This document shows positions 46,203-55,121 of a DNA stretch of 64,000 nt, piece after piece. The number at the start of each line of letters is the position of its first letter. The first letter of the stretch is position 1. Source of the DNA: Eretmocerus hayati. Lineage: Eukaryota > Arthropoda > Insecta > Hymenoptera > Aphelinidae. A program made the translations under genes and the position numbers. The DNA is taken from NCBI GenBank assembly GCA_029851415.1, contig CM056743.1, positions 89,688,501 to 89,752,500 on the forward strand, read 5' to 3'. A model generated the notes under the pieces. It had not been told where the DNA came from and ran no database searches. It worked only from the letters and a program-made list of their open reading frames with translations.

Positions 46203-47420
46203 ATAATAACTGCGCGCGAGTTGATTGTACGTTTTATTTATCCCGCGGTGGGCTCCGCTCGTCGATGCGTGAAATTCGTTGATGATTTTGAATCGATCGC
46301 TTGCTGGAGGTACTTTGAGGTTGTGTTTGAAGAGCACAGCCTTGATAGGTGATCCTTCAAATACTTGTTCAAATGATGAAACTATCTTCGGCCACAAAGT
46401 TGGCGCAAGAATCTGATTATCCTGTATCATCCTTATGCTCTTCAAACCTCTCTTGCGGACTAAATTTTTCAAATTTTGTAATACCTTTTTGATGTCTTTT
46501 TGTAATGGCTTCTCGCCAATATAATTTTTCACGAAAGCTGCAAAGGTGCTCAAATTGACTGCTTGAAATTCGTGAATGTCGCCAATTGAAAAGTTCCGCG
46601 TTTGCATCGTTTTTGCCTCGATATGATCCCTCTCAAGCAGCGAAGTAATCGTTTCAGTATTTGTATGCCCATCACATGACGCAAAAAATACCACATTCTC
46701 TCTGTAGCGAAATGCATGCTCGTCTACTGTAAGCAGTTTTTGCAGAGGTTGTGCTACTTCACTGTCCCCCAATGCCCATGGTGGCTTTTCTCGCGGTGTC
46801 CGGGATTTTATGACTTGGTATTTGTCAAGCGCTGACGTGTGCGCTTTTGCCCGCGTTGCCTGCTCCTCGAGGTGTGATTGGATTTGAATTATTTCTTGCT
46901 CAATGTCCCTTGCGCTTACTAATTCCGCGGGTTCGGGTGGCGCATTCGTTTCGCTATCGCTGGGTTCGCGGTTTTCGTCATCGAGCTTCTCGGAATCCGC
47001 GTTGTCAGAACTCGGTGTGGGCAAGAGAGGCGTGAAATGATCACCTGGCATGTCCAGGTGCAGGTGTACCAATTCTGCGGAGTCGTTTGCAATAGTTTGT
47101 GAATACGAAATTTTGCCGGATGCGTCTAGCGCATGAATGCAGACATTCTTATTATAGAGTCGCGAATATAAGAATATGCAATCGTCATTGCCATATTCTC
47201 CATCGCTAGTCAAAATTCTTATTGTTGACTCTTCGTCTATGCATTCTCTCAATAATGCCTGACCTCTTGTCAAAAGGTCCCTTCTCATTTCACGTGCGTA
47301 GATCTCTACCTTTTCGATCACAATCAGGGATCAAAATAGGCGGTTGCCCTTGGGTAAATTTGGTGTATCTACGACTCTCTGCAGCTTTATATGACACTCT
47401 GCACATGAATTGTATGGTAG
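46203..47420 (-). pseudogene. OTU-like cysteine protease domain and pre-integrase linker
   Basis: OTU proteins are cysteine proteases, mostly deubiquitinases. From about 47360 the minus strand reads P-K-G-N-R-L-F, stop, S-L, then R-E-M-R-R-D-L, G-E-Y-G-N-D-D-C-I, a strand-like K-N-V-C-I-H-A-L-D, and ends in H-L-H-L-D-M-P-G-D-H-F-T-P-L-L. This order and the spacing (101 codons between the Cys-equivalent position and the His at 47037-47039) match the OTU fold. The Cys-equivalent position (47340-47342) is Arg and the next-but-two codon is TGA (47331-47333), so the domain is dead here. After it come an acidic linker (46900-47010) and about 200 residues of unknown character leading into the integrase zinc finger. 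Protease, RT and RNase H, expected between gag and integrase, are absent. OTU identity is by motif order only. Confidence 0.62.
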
Positions 47421-49560
47421 AAATTTCTTGAACTTCTCGTCTAGCATTGGTACGTTTTCGGGAAGTTGTGTAAGCATCTCACCCTCTGTTGTTGATTCAT
47501 TCGCGACGGTAGTTGTGTCGAGCGCAATCCTTTTGTCACGTAGCCCGTCTGATGTCTCCCTGCATGATGTTACGGGAGTCGAGTGAGTTGAGAGCACATC
47601 CCGAGTTGGCTCAACTGAGTCCAGTGGGGGCGGGCTCTCTCTCTCTTCGAACTGAAATTTATTCAATATTTCCTGTATCCGCGTTCCGTATGATTCTAAT
47701 GTTTCATCTTTTCTCTTTGCGCAGGTTTTCAGTTCGGACATAATATCGTCCAGTGACTCTACCATCATAAACTACTCCTCTAATTCTTCCAAGAAAAGGT
47801 CTACTGACTCAAATTTCAATACCGCCGATCCGAATAATGTCCTGGCGGTTCCTCGTAATTCACTCGCGATGTTCATTAGAATTATACGGTCTGATTCGGG
47901 ACCACCAACACTTGACGCAATTCTTACTGCTGTACAGAACGCATCCAATGAGTCTCCTTCTCCATTGAACTCACCCACGCTTTTCAACACTTCGTGTAAA
48001 CTGAAGATTTTTCCCGTTCTCGAAATTTGTCCCGTTGAATGAGTTTGACGCTGGGTTACACGCGTTTGTTCTTCGGCAATTTGGGGGTGTATCCTTTGTG
48101 TTTGCGTTCCGGTAAGGGTGGAATTTTGTCGTGAAAATCTCTGTGTCGTAGCTTGGACTAGTCTATCAGGTCTCATATGATGACCCGCCTGTGATATTCC
48201 GTGATTTGGCTCAGAATTTTGGTATGTGTAGCCATTGCGTGGTGAGTTATTGGGATATTGGTATATTCGTGGTGTACTGCAATGTTGTATCGGATTTTGC
48301 TGTTGATTCACATTCTGACTCTGCCGGTTATCGCCTATATTGACTTTTTCCCATAGTTCCGCTATTTTTGTAGAACTCATTCCACGGAGAATATTTTCGA
48401 GTGATGGTCCGTGCTGACCGGGGGGCGATTTTCTGGCGAACACAGAGTTCTCACGAATCTGTTGGTTTCCCGTTAAGTTCTGATTTGTTTGATTTTGCGG
48501 GAGGTTGTTCCGTATGAGGTTCTGATCTGACTCATTTGGTAAAATTCCACTGTTCAACGGAAGGACCCATGGAGTTTGGGGCACTATATGGGCGGTGGCT
48601 ACTGGTGTGATCGATCTGGAATTGTTTTAGCTTCTAAGTACATTTGTGTGATTATCGGGATTTTGATTTCTGAGTAGTTTTCGAAATTTTGGTTTCTGTG
48701 TGAGTTTGAGTTGTTTTCGAAATTTTGATTTCCAGGTGAATTCGTATAGTTTTCGGAATTTTGGAGGTTATTGTCACACGCAATTTGTTGAACGTTTTGA
48801 GGTTGAGTCTGCTCCGGCACATAGACATAGAAGAATATACTGCCGGTCCCGTATCTTCGCCGTTGACATCGAGGCTCCCCAATGAGAGTGAGAGAGACGC
48901 AACATAGGAATCGCATGTTGAAAGCGTGCGCCTTGGAGCATGCCGTCTCTCTCACTCTCACGCAAAGGCCTATCTCTCGATGACAACGGCGATTATACGG
49001 GACCAGCAGTCGATACTTCTATGTCTATGCTCCGGCATGAGTGAAAAGATATCCGTAATTCTCATCATCGATTCGTGAGATGGCTGTTGTTTGCACAGAA
49101 ATAATTGTCCATTAGGCCCGGTTAAATAAAATGTCTCTCGGTATGCAGTCATTGGTACTTCATTGCGTACGGGTGTTTGGATCGGGTTAGCTCATATTGG
49201 GGACTCCTCTACCAGAGGGTTGGGCGTTCGCCATTGTTGGTATGTAGGTCCCGTATATTTGCCTCGAGGGCTATTGCATCGGCTATTCTCTAAGTGTTCA
49301 TCCTCGTCTCTTTCATTGTTAAACGCACTCGCATCCATTCCCCACGCTTCGTTCTGCTCATTTTGTTCAAAGTGACAGTTTCCCGCGTTATCATAATCAT
49401 CATTCAAATCATCGATGTTGTCAGGTTCCTCGCCCTGATTCTGTCTCTCAAACATCTCGGGGCACGGGTGATTCGCTTTTGGCATCGTCCCCGAGCGGTT
49501 AATATTTTCCTTGCTTTTTGATTTAGAGAAAATGTTGAGCATTCTCGACATGGTGGGCAA
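47334..49560 (-). pseudogene. gag: Gag of element B, broken
   Basis: Capsid polyprotein. The start is an ATG near 49560; an Asn/Asp/Glu-rich N-terminus runs to a TGA at 49192-49194 and reads on in frame to about 49030. There a MITE (48820-49028) cuts it. It resumes with Asn/Gln/Ser-rich repeats (48600-48800), shifts frame near 48590, and continues (47772-48584) into the conserved capsid part: F-N-G-E-G-D-S-L-D-A-F, about 47935-47970. A TAG (47772-47774) is followed in the same frame by the second capsid half (R-K-D-E-T-L-E-S-Y-G-T-R-I near 47680-47720), then a polar linker into the OTU-like domain. No CCHC knuckle is seen. Gag identity rests on the capsid motifs and position. Confidence 0.72.
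48820..49028. mobile_element. 209-bp MITE inside element B gag
   Basis: Inverted repeat with arms of about 85 bp. Tips read CATAGACATAGAAG (48819 onward) and the complement ending at about 49028. The 9-mer GCTCCGGCA stands on both sides (48811-48819, 49029-49037) and is the likely target duplication. A 9-bp duplication fits Mutator-like elements. No coding capacity; it disrupts gag. Confidence 0.75.
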
Positions 49561-49649
49561 TTCAACGATTTGACTCGGAAATAAATGCGAATACGCTATC
49601 TAACTTACAGAAAGAGGCGAAGGTGAATTACATATAAAGCAGTATTCAC

Positions 49650-49699
49650 GCAGAACCGATGTGGCAGACAAGGGCGACGATGACTACGTAGAACTGCAT
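49650..49699 (-). CDS. Leader exon encoding a signal-peptide-like start (element B)
   Basis: Minus-strand ATG (49697-49699) opens M-Q-F-Y-V-V-I-V-A-L-V-C-H-I-G-S followed by two bases, then GTGAAT (49644-49649), a fair donor; read through, it stops one codon later. It is hydrophobic with a small-residue end, a textbook signal-peptide shape. It lies between the primer-binding site (49961-49977) and gag (49560), like the leader exon of element A, and both end in codon phase 2 (44 and 50 bases). A stronger donor (GTAAGT, 49603-49608) lies 40 bases further but after the stop. Inference: signal peptide for spliced env, whose own reading frame has none. Confidence 0.42.
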
Positions 49700-49960
49700 T
49701 CCACCACGCTCCTCGGTTGTTTGAATGAGACGGCCGCTTATCTCCCGCTGACATGATGATACTCGAGCTCGATGATCCTCTGCGGTTGTGAATGGATGAT
49801 CCACCAGGACTGCGATTCCGTTGGTTCAGTTTGTTCTGCCTATTATCTTTCACTTCGTCACTTTCCGTTATGGACACTCTCGTTACAACAGGCAGAACCG
49901 CGGGAAATTTTCCAAAAATAAATTTTTCAACTTTTTCAAAAAAAAAACCTCGTGGAAAAC

Positions 49961-49977
49961 GACCCCACCTAGCACCA
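49961..49977 (-). other. Candidate primer-binding site of element B
   Basis: Minus strand TGGTGCTAGGTGGGGTC, starting seven bases after the LTR end (49985). It starts with TGG as required for pairing with a tRNA CCA end; the tRNA is not assigned. Confidence 0.4.
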
Positions 49978-49984
49978 AAAGAGA

Positions 49985-50274
49985 TGTGACGTGGGTAGGC
50001 GCTTTCCGAATGAACACGAGCTATACCAAGTGAATAGTGACTTTAATGAAAGTATTGAAGTGAGAGAGAGTGTCCGAATTGTTAGATTGGTCGGAGCGGT
50101 CTGACGCGGCGAGGCCCGTCGTCCCCGACGATGGGTCGCGACGCGCCTTTGCGCTTTGGGGGGAAACGGGCGAGTTTCCGCCAGGAAAGCTGACGATGCA
50201 CTTGCGACGGCTGGTGCATCATCGGCGTGGCACGGGGAGGTGAGAGTCTCATGCTCGAAACTTCCCACGTCACA
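49985..50274 (-). repeat. 5' LTR of element B
   Basis: 290 bp, TG...CA ends with a 10-bp terminal inversion (TGTGACGTGG). GC-rich in the middle. No TATA box is evident on the minus strand. Followed outside by the target duplication ACGG. Confidence 0.92.
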
Positions 50275-50736
50275 ACGGCACAACACGAATTCGAATATCG
50301 TTTAGCTGAAAAATCAGCTATATTAGCTGACATTCCAGCCATGTCAGCTGACTGACTCAGCTATTATAAGCTGATTCTTCAGTGAACGGTGTTTTACTGA
50401 TACGAATAGCTACTGTGGCTGAATTTCAGCTACATTAGCTGATTTTCAGCTACAATCACTGATTTATAGCTGATTGTGATCAGCTATATAGGGCCTCCCG
50501 TGGCACAAAATGAGTAGATATCGAACGAATACGCCTTAGTTCGTCGTGACTTGGTCTGAAAAAGTCGTTAATGTGTTCATGTCAATATTAGAACCCGGAT
50601 TTGTGGAGTTATTTCATCAGAATTATCGATTTAAGCGTGATTTTTGTGTTTGCTGATATGATCAGCAGTTTGACGACCCATAGCAGTAATAGCTGATATT
50701 TCAGCTATATATTAGCTGATTGATGCTGAGAGAATG

Positions 50737-52657
50737 GGTGCGCGAAGAATACAAGAAAGTCGGGGAATAAGTGTCACCCTAGGGTACATATATCGGAGAT
50801 TTCTGCAAGACGAACATGGAAATATTCTCGTAGAACTTCGATGAATGCCATCGTTTTTTAGTTCAACAGCGAAATCCGAATTTTTGACCGTTTTCTCTCA
50901 ACTTTCGACCTCCGACCCATTCATTGCTCGATACCGACGATACGTAGGGTGCCCATCATGTTCTTACTCCGATATACTCTCAACAAGCTTTCATATGAGC
51001 GTAAGGTAGGCACTGTACGCTACCGGTGCAAAACTTCTTGCGAATTAATTTTTTCGAGAATTCATCACTCAGCTTGTATAGAACGTCCAATGCCCAACCC
51101 GGGTGGGGATTAGTTGCCGTTTCAAGCACTTCCCATGGCATCAATTCCACAGCTGTACGCAGACGGTACAACAAAAGCTCCTGAGCAGACCGGGCTATCA
51201 GCATTTCTGTAAGAGTTTTTACACTCATCCAAAATCTTACTTAAGGCAATGCGGCCACCGTGCACCGCGACCATGGACCTCGGGAATACACCTCACACAA
51301 AAAGTTTGATGATTCGAAGTAGGAGACGAGTTGTCGAATACTTGTTATTGTCCAAATTGTATTCCTCAATCCATCGCTTAGCCCAAATCGAAAGAGAATC
51401 GGAGAAAAGTGGGAATAACTCGGATGCGGGAACCTCCTGACCCACAATATACGCACATTTTCATTCCCATCTTTCTCCGATTCTCTTGCAATTTGGGCTT
51501 AACGAAAAGCGGACACATCTAAGTTGAATGATAACAGCGCTCATCGTTTAGCCCAAATCGCAACAGAATCAGAGAAAGATGGGAATGGTTTTCAGCTTGC
51601 ATGGTGACCGCATCGCTTTAAAACAAATTTCATACGAATGATCATGTGAATGATAAAAATTCAGGGACCTGTTGTGAGTGTAATTGCCATCCGCGTACAG
51701 TTTGGAGCACAACTAAGTTTATCATTGTTCAACCGATTTTTTGGTCATGTCTCCAGTTTTGGTTTGGGAAGTTCAATATAGAAATTGATGATTGGGATGG
51801 AAATATATTTCCCTATCCCTGTGACGAAACATGTCAAACACGCACTAGTTGACTCAAATTGGAGGCTCTTTCATCTCCTCCGTATCATTTGAATATATCA
51901 TCATCGATGCACATGGGCGAATCTCAGAATTTGGGCGATTCCGTGATAACAACATATTGTGCATCGCAGAAGCCATCGTTTGCGGCAACTGGGGGGGGGG
52001 GGGGGGGTTCACAATAATTCACTCGTTCTTAACATTTTTTAATACTTCGGAGGTCAATATCTTGCTATGGACCAATGCTACGAGATGTGTGATGTAGCAA
52101 GATTCGATTTTTTGGCTGTCACAACGATCTTGAAATCCACGCCTCAGCTTGTAGGATGGATGGCGATCAATTAACCACCCTAAAGATCGAATGGGTCATT
52201 GATTATATTTTGAAGAATTGGATTCTACTATACTCAAAGCTGTTCTCATCGAGATAACAGGGCTGATGGGAATTGTTGGAGTGTCACATTTTCATGATTT
52301 TTCAAAACTGCTCCTGCTTAGGTTCCTGAGATCTGGGCGGTGGGAGAGATCAAACTCTGGAAACGGCATCTGATTCAAGAAGGGAGAAACTACAAATCTA
52401 GCCAAGTTTCATTGATGTCGTCCAATTTCGATAGTCGTGGTCACGACGAAATAAGAAATTGTTCTTGTGTAATTCAATCACAGAAATGTCTTTTATGCAA
52501 TTCTCTGATGTTTGGGTGCTCCTTAAATTGCATAAAATAGTTCGCACCTCGTTCTTGAGGTTCCCCGCCTACGAGCTACAACCTCATGAACTTGGTGAAG
52601 AACATACTATTTTGCATGGGACGCGTCGTTTGATCTCTACTTCGACAGGAATGTATA
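50737..52657. other. No firm gene; poly-G tract
   Basis: 17 G in a row at 51991-52007. 50757-50880 resembles 35986-36180. A Cys-rich plus-strand frame (51646-51852) has C-x2-C-x-C-x... spacing but no family that I recognise. Confidence 0.4.
51373..51586. repeat. Triplicated 43-bp sequence, one copy inverted
   Basis: The block cgtttagcccaaatcgcaac...gagaaagatgggaat occurs at 51373-51417 and 51544-51586 in the same direction and at 51463-51504 inverted. It can form alternative hairpins. Confidence 0.75.
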
Positions 52658-52790
52658 AGTAGTTAGTTAGTTAGTTGATGTTTATTGCACCTTGAGGTAG
52701 AACCCCGTCTGGTGTTTTCGGAAAATCCATATGAATACATTGGTATTAATAAACTTATATCATAGAAGTACAATTTGAGGAGATACATGA
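52658..52790 (-). mobile_element. 3' end of a truncated LINE with (GTTA)n tail
   Basis: The + strand reads gtagttagttagttagttga then tgtttattgcacc. On the minus strand this is AATAAACA followed by (TAAC)n, the kind of 3' terminus seen in CR1/L2-group LINEs. Only the last hundred or so bases appear to be present. Confidence 0.5.
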
Positions 52791-53558
52791 AGTAAATCAA
52801 ATGAGAGTAATTCCGCGCGAAAGCAGACCACGATTTGCAGACATATCTCAGATTGTTTTTCCACTATTCTTAATCGATTTTATGGTCCAAAAAATGAACT
52901 ATTCACCCTCTATGGGGTGAAAAAAAAATTGTTTGTTTCCGTGGGGAATATCTTTGTGATAGTGTTTGTAGGAAAAAATACCAATCTTTTTTCAGTAAAA
53001 TGGGTGTAGTTCCGACTTGAGGTAAGATACGACCACGCAAATAGTGGCATTCGAAAGGTCTTTCAAAAATCTATCGAAATATGTTTCGAAATTTTTTTTT
53101 CGAGGCTACGGACGCCCCATATGAGCAAAAAAGTGAAAAACAGAAAAAATTCATTTCCTCAAAAACCTAATTTTCTAAAAATCTGGAAATCCATATTTCG
53201 ATGTAAAATTGCGTGTTCTTCCAGAAAAAAGTGGTCCCGATCTGTGTTTTCGGGTTCTACGCTGTTTTTTTTTTTTTACGTTTTATCAATATTCTCAGCC
53301 TTTTCGGTTGAAAAATGAATTTTTCTGCGCATGCGCAGGAATTTAGACTGCTGAAACCAATTCTATCGAAAATCCAAGGAGATTCCCTTCAAAATGACTA
53401 TACTTAGTGAAGTCGATTCGATGTAATGGGACCAAAGTTAGAAGGTCTAAAAAATGAATACACTTCTACTCGAGTCACGATAGTAATGGGAAATTCGTGC
53501 AAGATCTGCATTTACCCCTCTTGAGGATGCTTCATCATTAATGTGATGTAACTTTGGG

Positions 53559-53592
53559 GAGTTCGGCTCGGACCGTGGTAGAGTGAAGACGT
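53559..53592 (+). promoter_or_regulatory. Internal promoter with downstream promoter element
   Basis: Taking A at 53560 as +1 (context GAGTTC, which fits the +1 to +4 part of an insect initiator), AGACGT at 53587-53592 falls at +28 to +33 and matches the DPE consensus RGWYVT. I-type LINEs carry such internal, TATA-less promoters. The extra G at 53559 could be a cap-derived base. Confidence 0.5.
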
Positions 53593-53708
53593 GTTTACAC
53601 CGCTCCGTAGTCTTGATAGCCGAGTTTTCGCGATCGGGGCTTTAGCCCTCGGTATAAATATATATCACCGCCTAACCGCGTGTGCCAGCCCACGAAAGTG
53701 GCAAAATC

Positions 53709-55121
53709 ATGGCCTTTCTCACCAAAGGTCATGGGTCTTCGCAAAATATTACAGTTTCTTCCCATAGTAGTGCCAAAAAAGTGTCTTACGCAGCAGTTGC
53801 TCAAAAAGATTTGTTCCCAAAACGTGATCAAGGACTAGTTTTGCATTGTGTTGATGGCCTAACTCTGACAGACTATACTTGTGCTATTGGTAATATGGTG
53901 AATCCCAAGAATATTACTTTTGCTTCCAAAATATCCAACAACCGCGTGTGCTTGTATCTCTCAAGTAAAGAACTGGTCGATAACATCACTAAACATGATC
54001 ATATTCTCATCCAAGAAAAAAAGGTGCAAATAGGACCCCTAATCACCAAGCAGCAGAGAATCACAATATCAAACGTTGCGCCTCCCATTCCACACTTTGT
54101 GATAGAAGAACAATTAGATTTGTTGGGAATAAAACGCAGTTCACCTGTAACGTTTTTGAGAGCTACAATTCTAGCGGAAGGATATAGTCATGTCATGAGC
54201 TCCAGACGCTGCACATATATCGACCCATCTGATGTGGAAAAACTACCTGAGTTTATCAAAATCAATTATGAAGACGTTGCCTATTACGTATATCCAAGTA
54301 GTGGCATTATCAAGTGTTTCCTGTGTGGCAATGAAGGCCATATACGTCAACATTGTCCCGATTTGGCTAGTAACGAACAAGAGCCTCGAGAGCAGCTCGA
54401 TAATCTTGAAAGTTCCACAACAATGACACAGCAGAATGAAGAAGCGACGGAGCAATCGTTCGTCACTCGTACTACACCTGCTTTTGAATCAGACAATTCG
54501 AATGTAAATATGGACATTGAGAATGGACAGCAAAATAAGAGTGAAAATGTGATAAGTGATGGAGCTACTGCTCAAGCTACTGCTCAGGCTCTCGAACTCC
54601 CGCAAATACACACGGGAATCAAGAGACCTCTAAGCAGTGCCAGTGCATCAATATCGTCTGAGAGTTCAAATAAAGGAAAATTGGATAGAAAAATTGAGCA
54701 AGAATTCAAAAAACCGAAGGCAAGTGATTCAGCATCTTCTCCGGCAACCGAAACATTTTCACTCGAAGTTGTGAAAGCGCAGATTCTCCCTGCGATTCCA
54801 TTTTTGGAGGAAAATGATGACAGCTATCCAATGAATACTGATCAGCTGACAAAATTTCTGTATGAAGCAAAAGGTAACCAGAACATCCCGGACCTGGCTC
54901 GTGGATACTCTTCTGATACAAAGGCTATTGTCAAGATGCTGAACGACACCCACGACAATATAGAGGACCGGAATTTGAAGACTAGATTGAATAGGATCAT
55001 TAAAAAAATGAGCAAATTGACTAGTGGCAAACCATCATCGGGTGGTGATAAAGATGCAAGTTCGATTGATGAGCTTATCGACACCCCTCGCATCCACAAT
55101 GGCAGATACAACAAGAAATAA
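53709..55121 (+). CDS. LINE ORF1 (RNA-binding, CCHC knuckle)
   Basis: 470 codons from ATG at 53709 to TAA at 55121; an upstream in-frame GTG is not preferred. It packages LINE RNA. The N-terminal half (about residues 40-190) resembles the RRM-like region of I/Jockey ORF1s. One C-x2-C-x4-H-x4-C knuckle follows (C-F-L-C-G-N-E-G-H-I-R-Q-H-C, 54315-54356). Most such proteins carry two or three knuckles, so one may be diverged or lost. The rest is Ser/Gln/Glu-rich and polar with K-R-P and K-K-P-K patches. Its end overlaps ORF2 by 23 bases in another frame, a usual coupling in this group. Confidence 0.85.
   Translation: MAFLTKGHGSSQNITVSSHSSAKKVSYAAVAQKDLFPKRDQGLVLHCVDGLTLTDYTCAIGNMVNPKNITFASKISNNRVCLYLSSKELVDNITKHDHILIQEKKVQIGPLITKQQRITISNVAPPIPHFVIEEQLDLLGIKRSSPVTFLRATILAEGYSHVMSSRRCTYIDPSDVEKLPEFIKINYEDVAYYVYPSSGIIKCFLCGNEGHIRQHCPDLASNEQEPREQLDNLESSTTMTQQNEEATEQSFVTRTTPAFESDNSNVNMDIENGQQNKSENVISDGATAQATAQALELPQIHTGIKRPLSSASASISSESSNKGKLDRKIEQEFKKPKASDSASSPATETFSLEVVKAQILPAIPFLEENDDSYPMNTDQLTKFLYEAKGNQNIPDLARGYSSDTKAIVKMLNDTHDNIEDRNLKTRLNRIIKKMSKLTSGKPSSGGDKDASSIDELIDTPRIHNGRYNKK

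Larger units (their letters stand above)
39341..50274 (-). mobile_element. Element B: errantivirus-like LTR element with OTU-like domain and env
   Basis: An insertion of 10,934 bp on the minus strand, bounded by two LTRs (39341-39635, 49985-50274) that start TGTGACGTGG and end in the complement. The flanking four bases are ACGG on both sides (39337-39340, 50275-50278), a target-site duplication. Order in reading direction: 5' LTR, primer-binding site, leader exon, gag (interrupted by a MITE), OTU-like domain, integrase, env, then 3.3 kb without a recognised gene, 3' LTR. Protease, reverse transcriptase and RNase H are not present. I count about 16 substitutions and one 5-bp indel between the LTRs, i.e. 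about 5-6% divergence, which agrees with the stops and frameshifts in all genes. As it stands it cannot move alone. Confidence 0.9.
37500..50736. mobile_element. AGCTGA-rich inverted-repeat element split by element B
   Basis: The left end (37500-37600) begins ctctcagc followed by atcagcta...tagctgaaaatcagctatt. The right end near 50690-50736 is its complement (aatagctgatatttcagcta...tagctgattgatgctgagag). More AGCTGA-type sequence lies at 50300-50490. The LTR element (39341-50274) and the 20-bp minisatellite lie between the ends, so the original element was short and has been split. Ends are matched by eye; no target duplication found. Confidence 0.4.

Noticed and set aside
46300..46900. Macro domain or degraded RNase H before the integrase
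   Set aside because: No catalytic D/E pattern of RNase H and no macro-domain signature; left as a linker of unknown character.
39341..50274. Element B read on the plus strand
   Set aside because: aaaagaga before the LTR at 49985 could pass for a polypurine tract, but gag, integrase and env are all on the minus strand.
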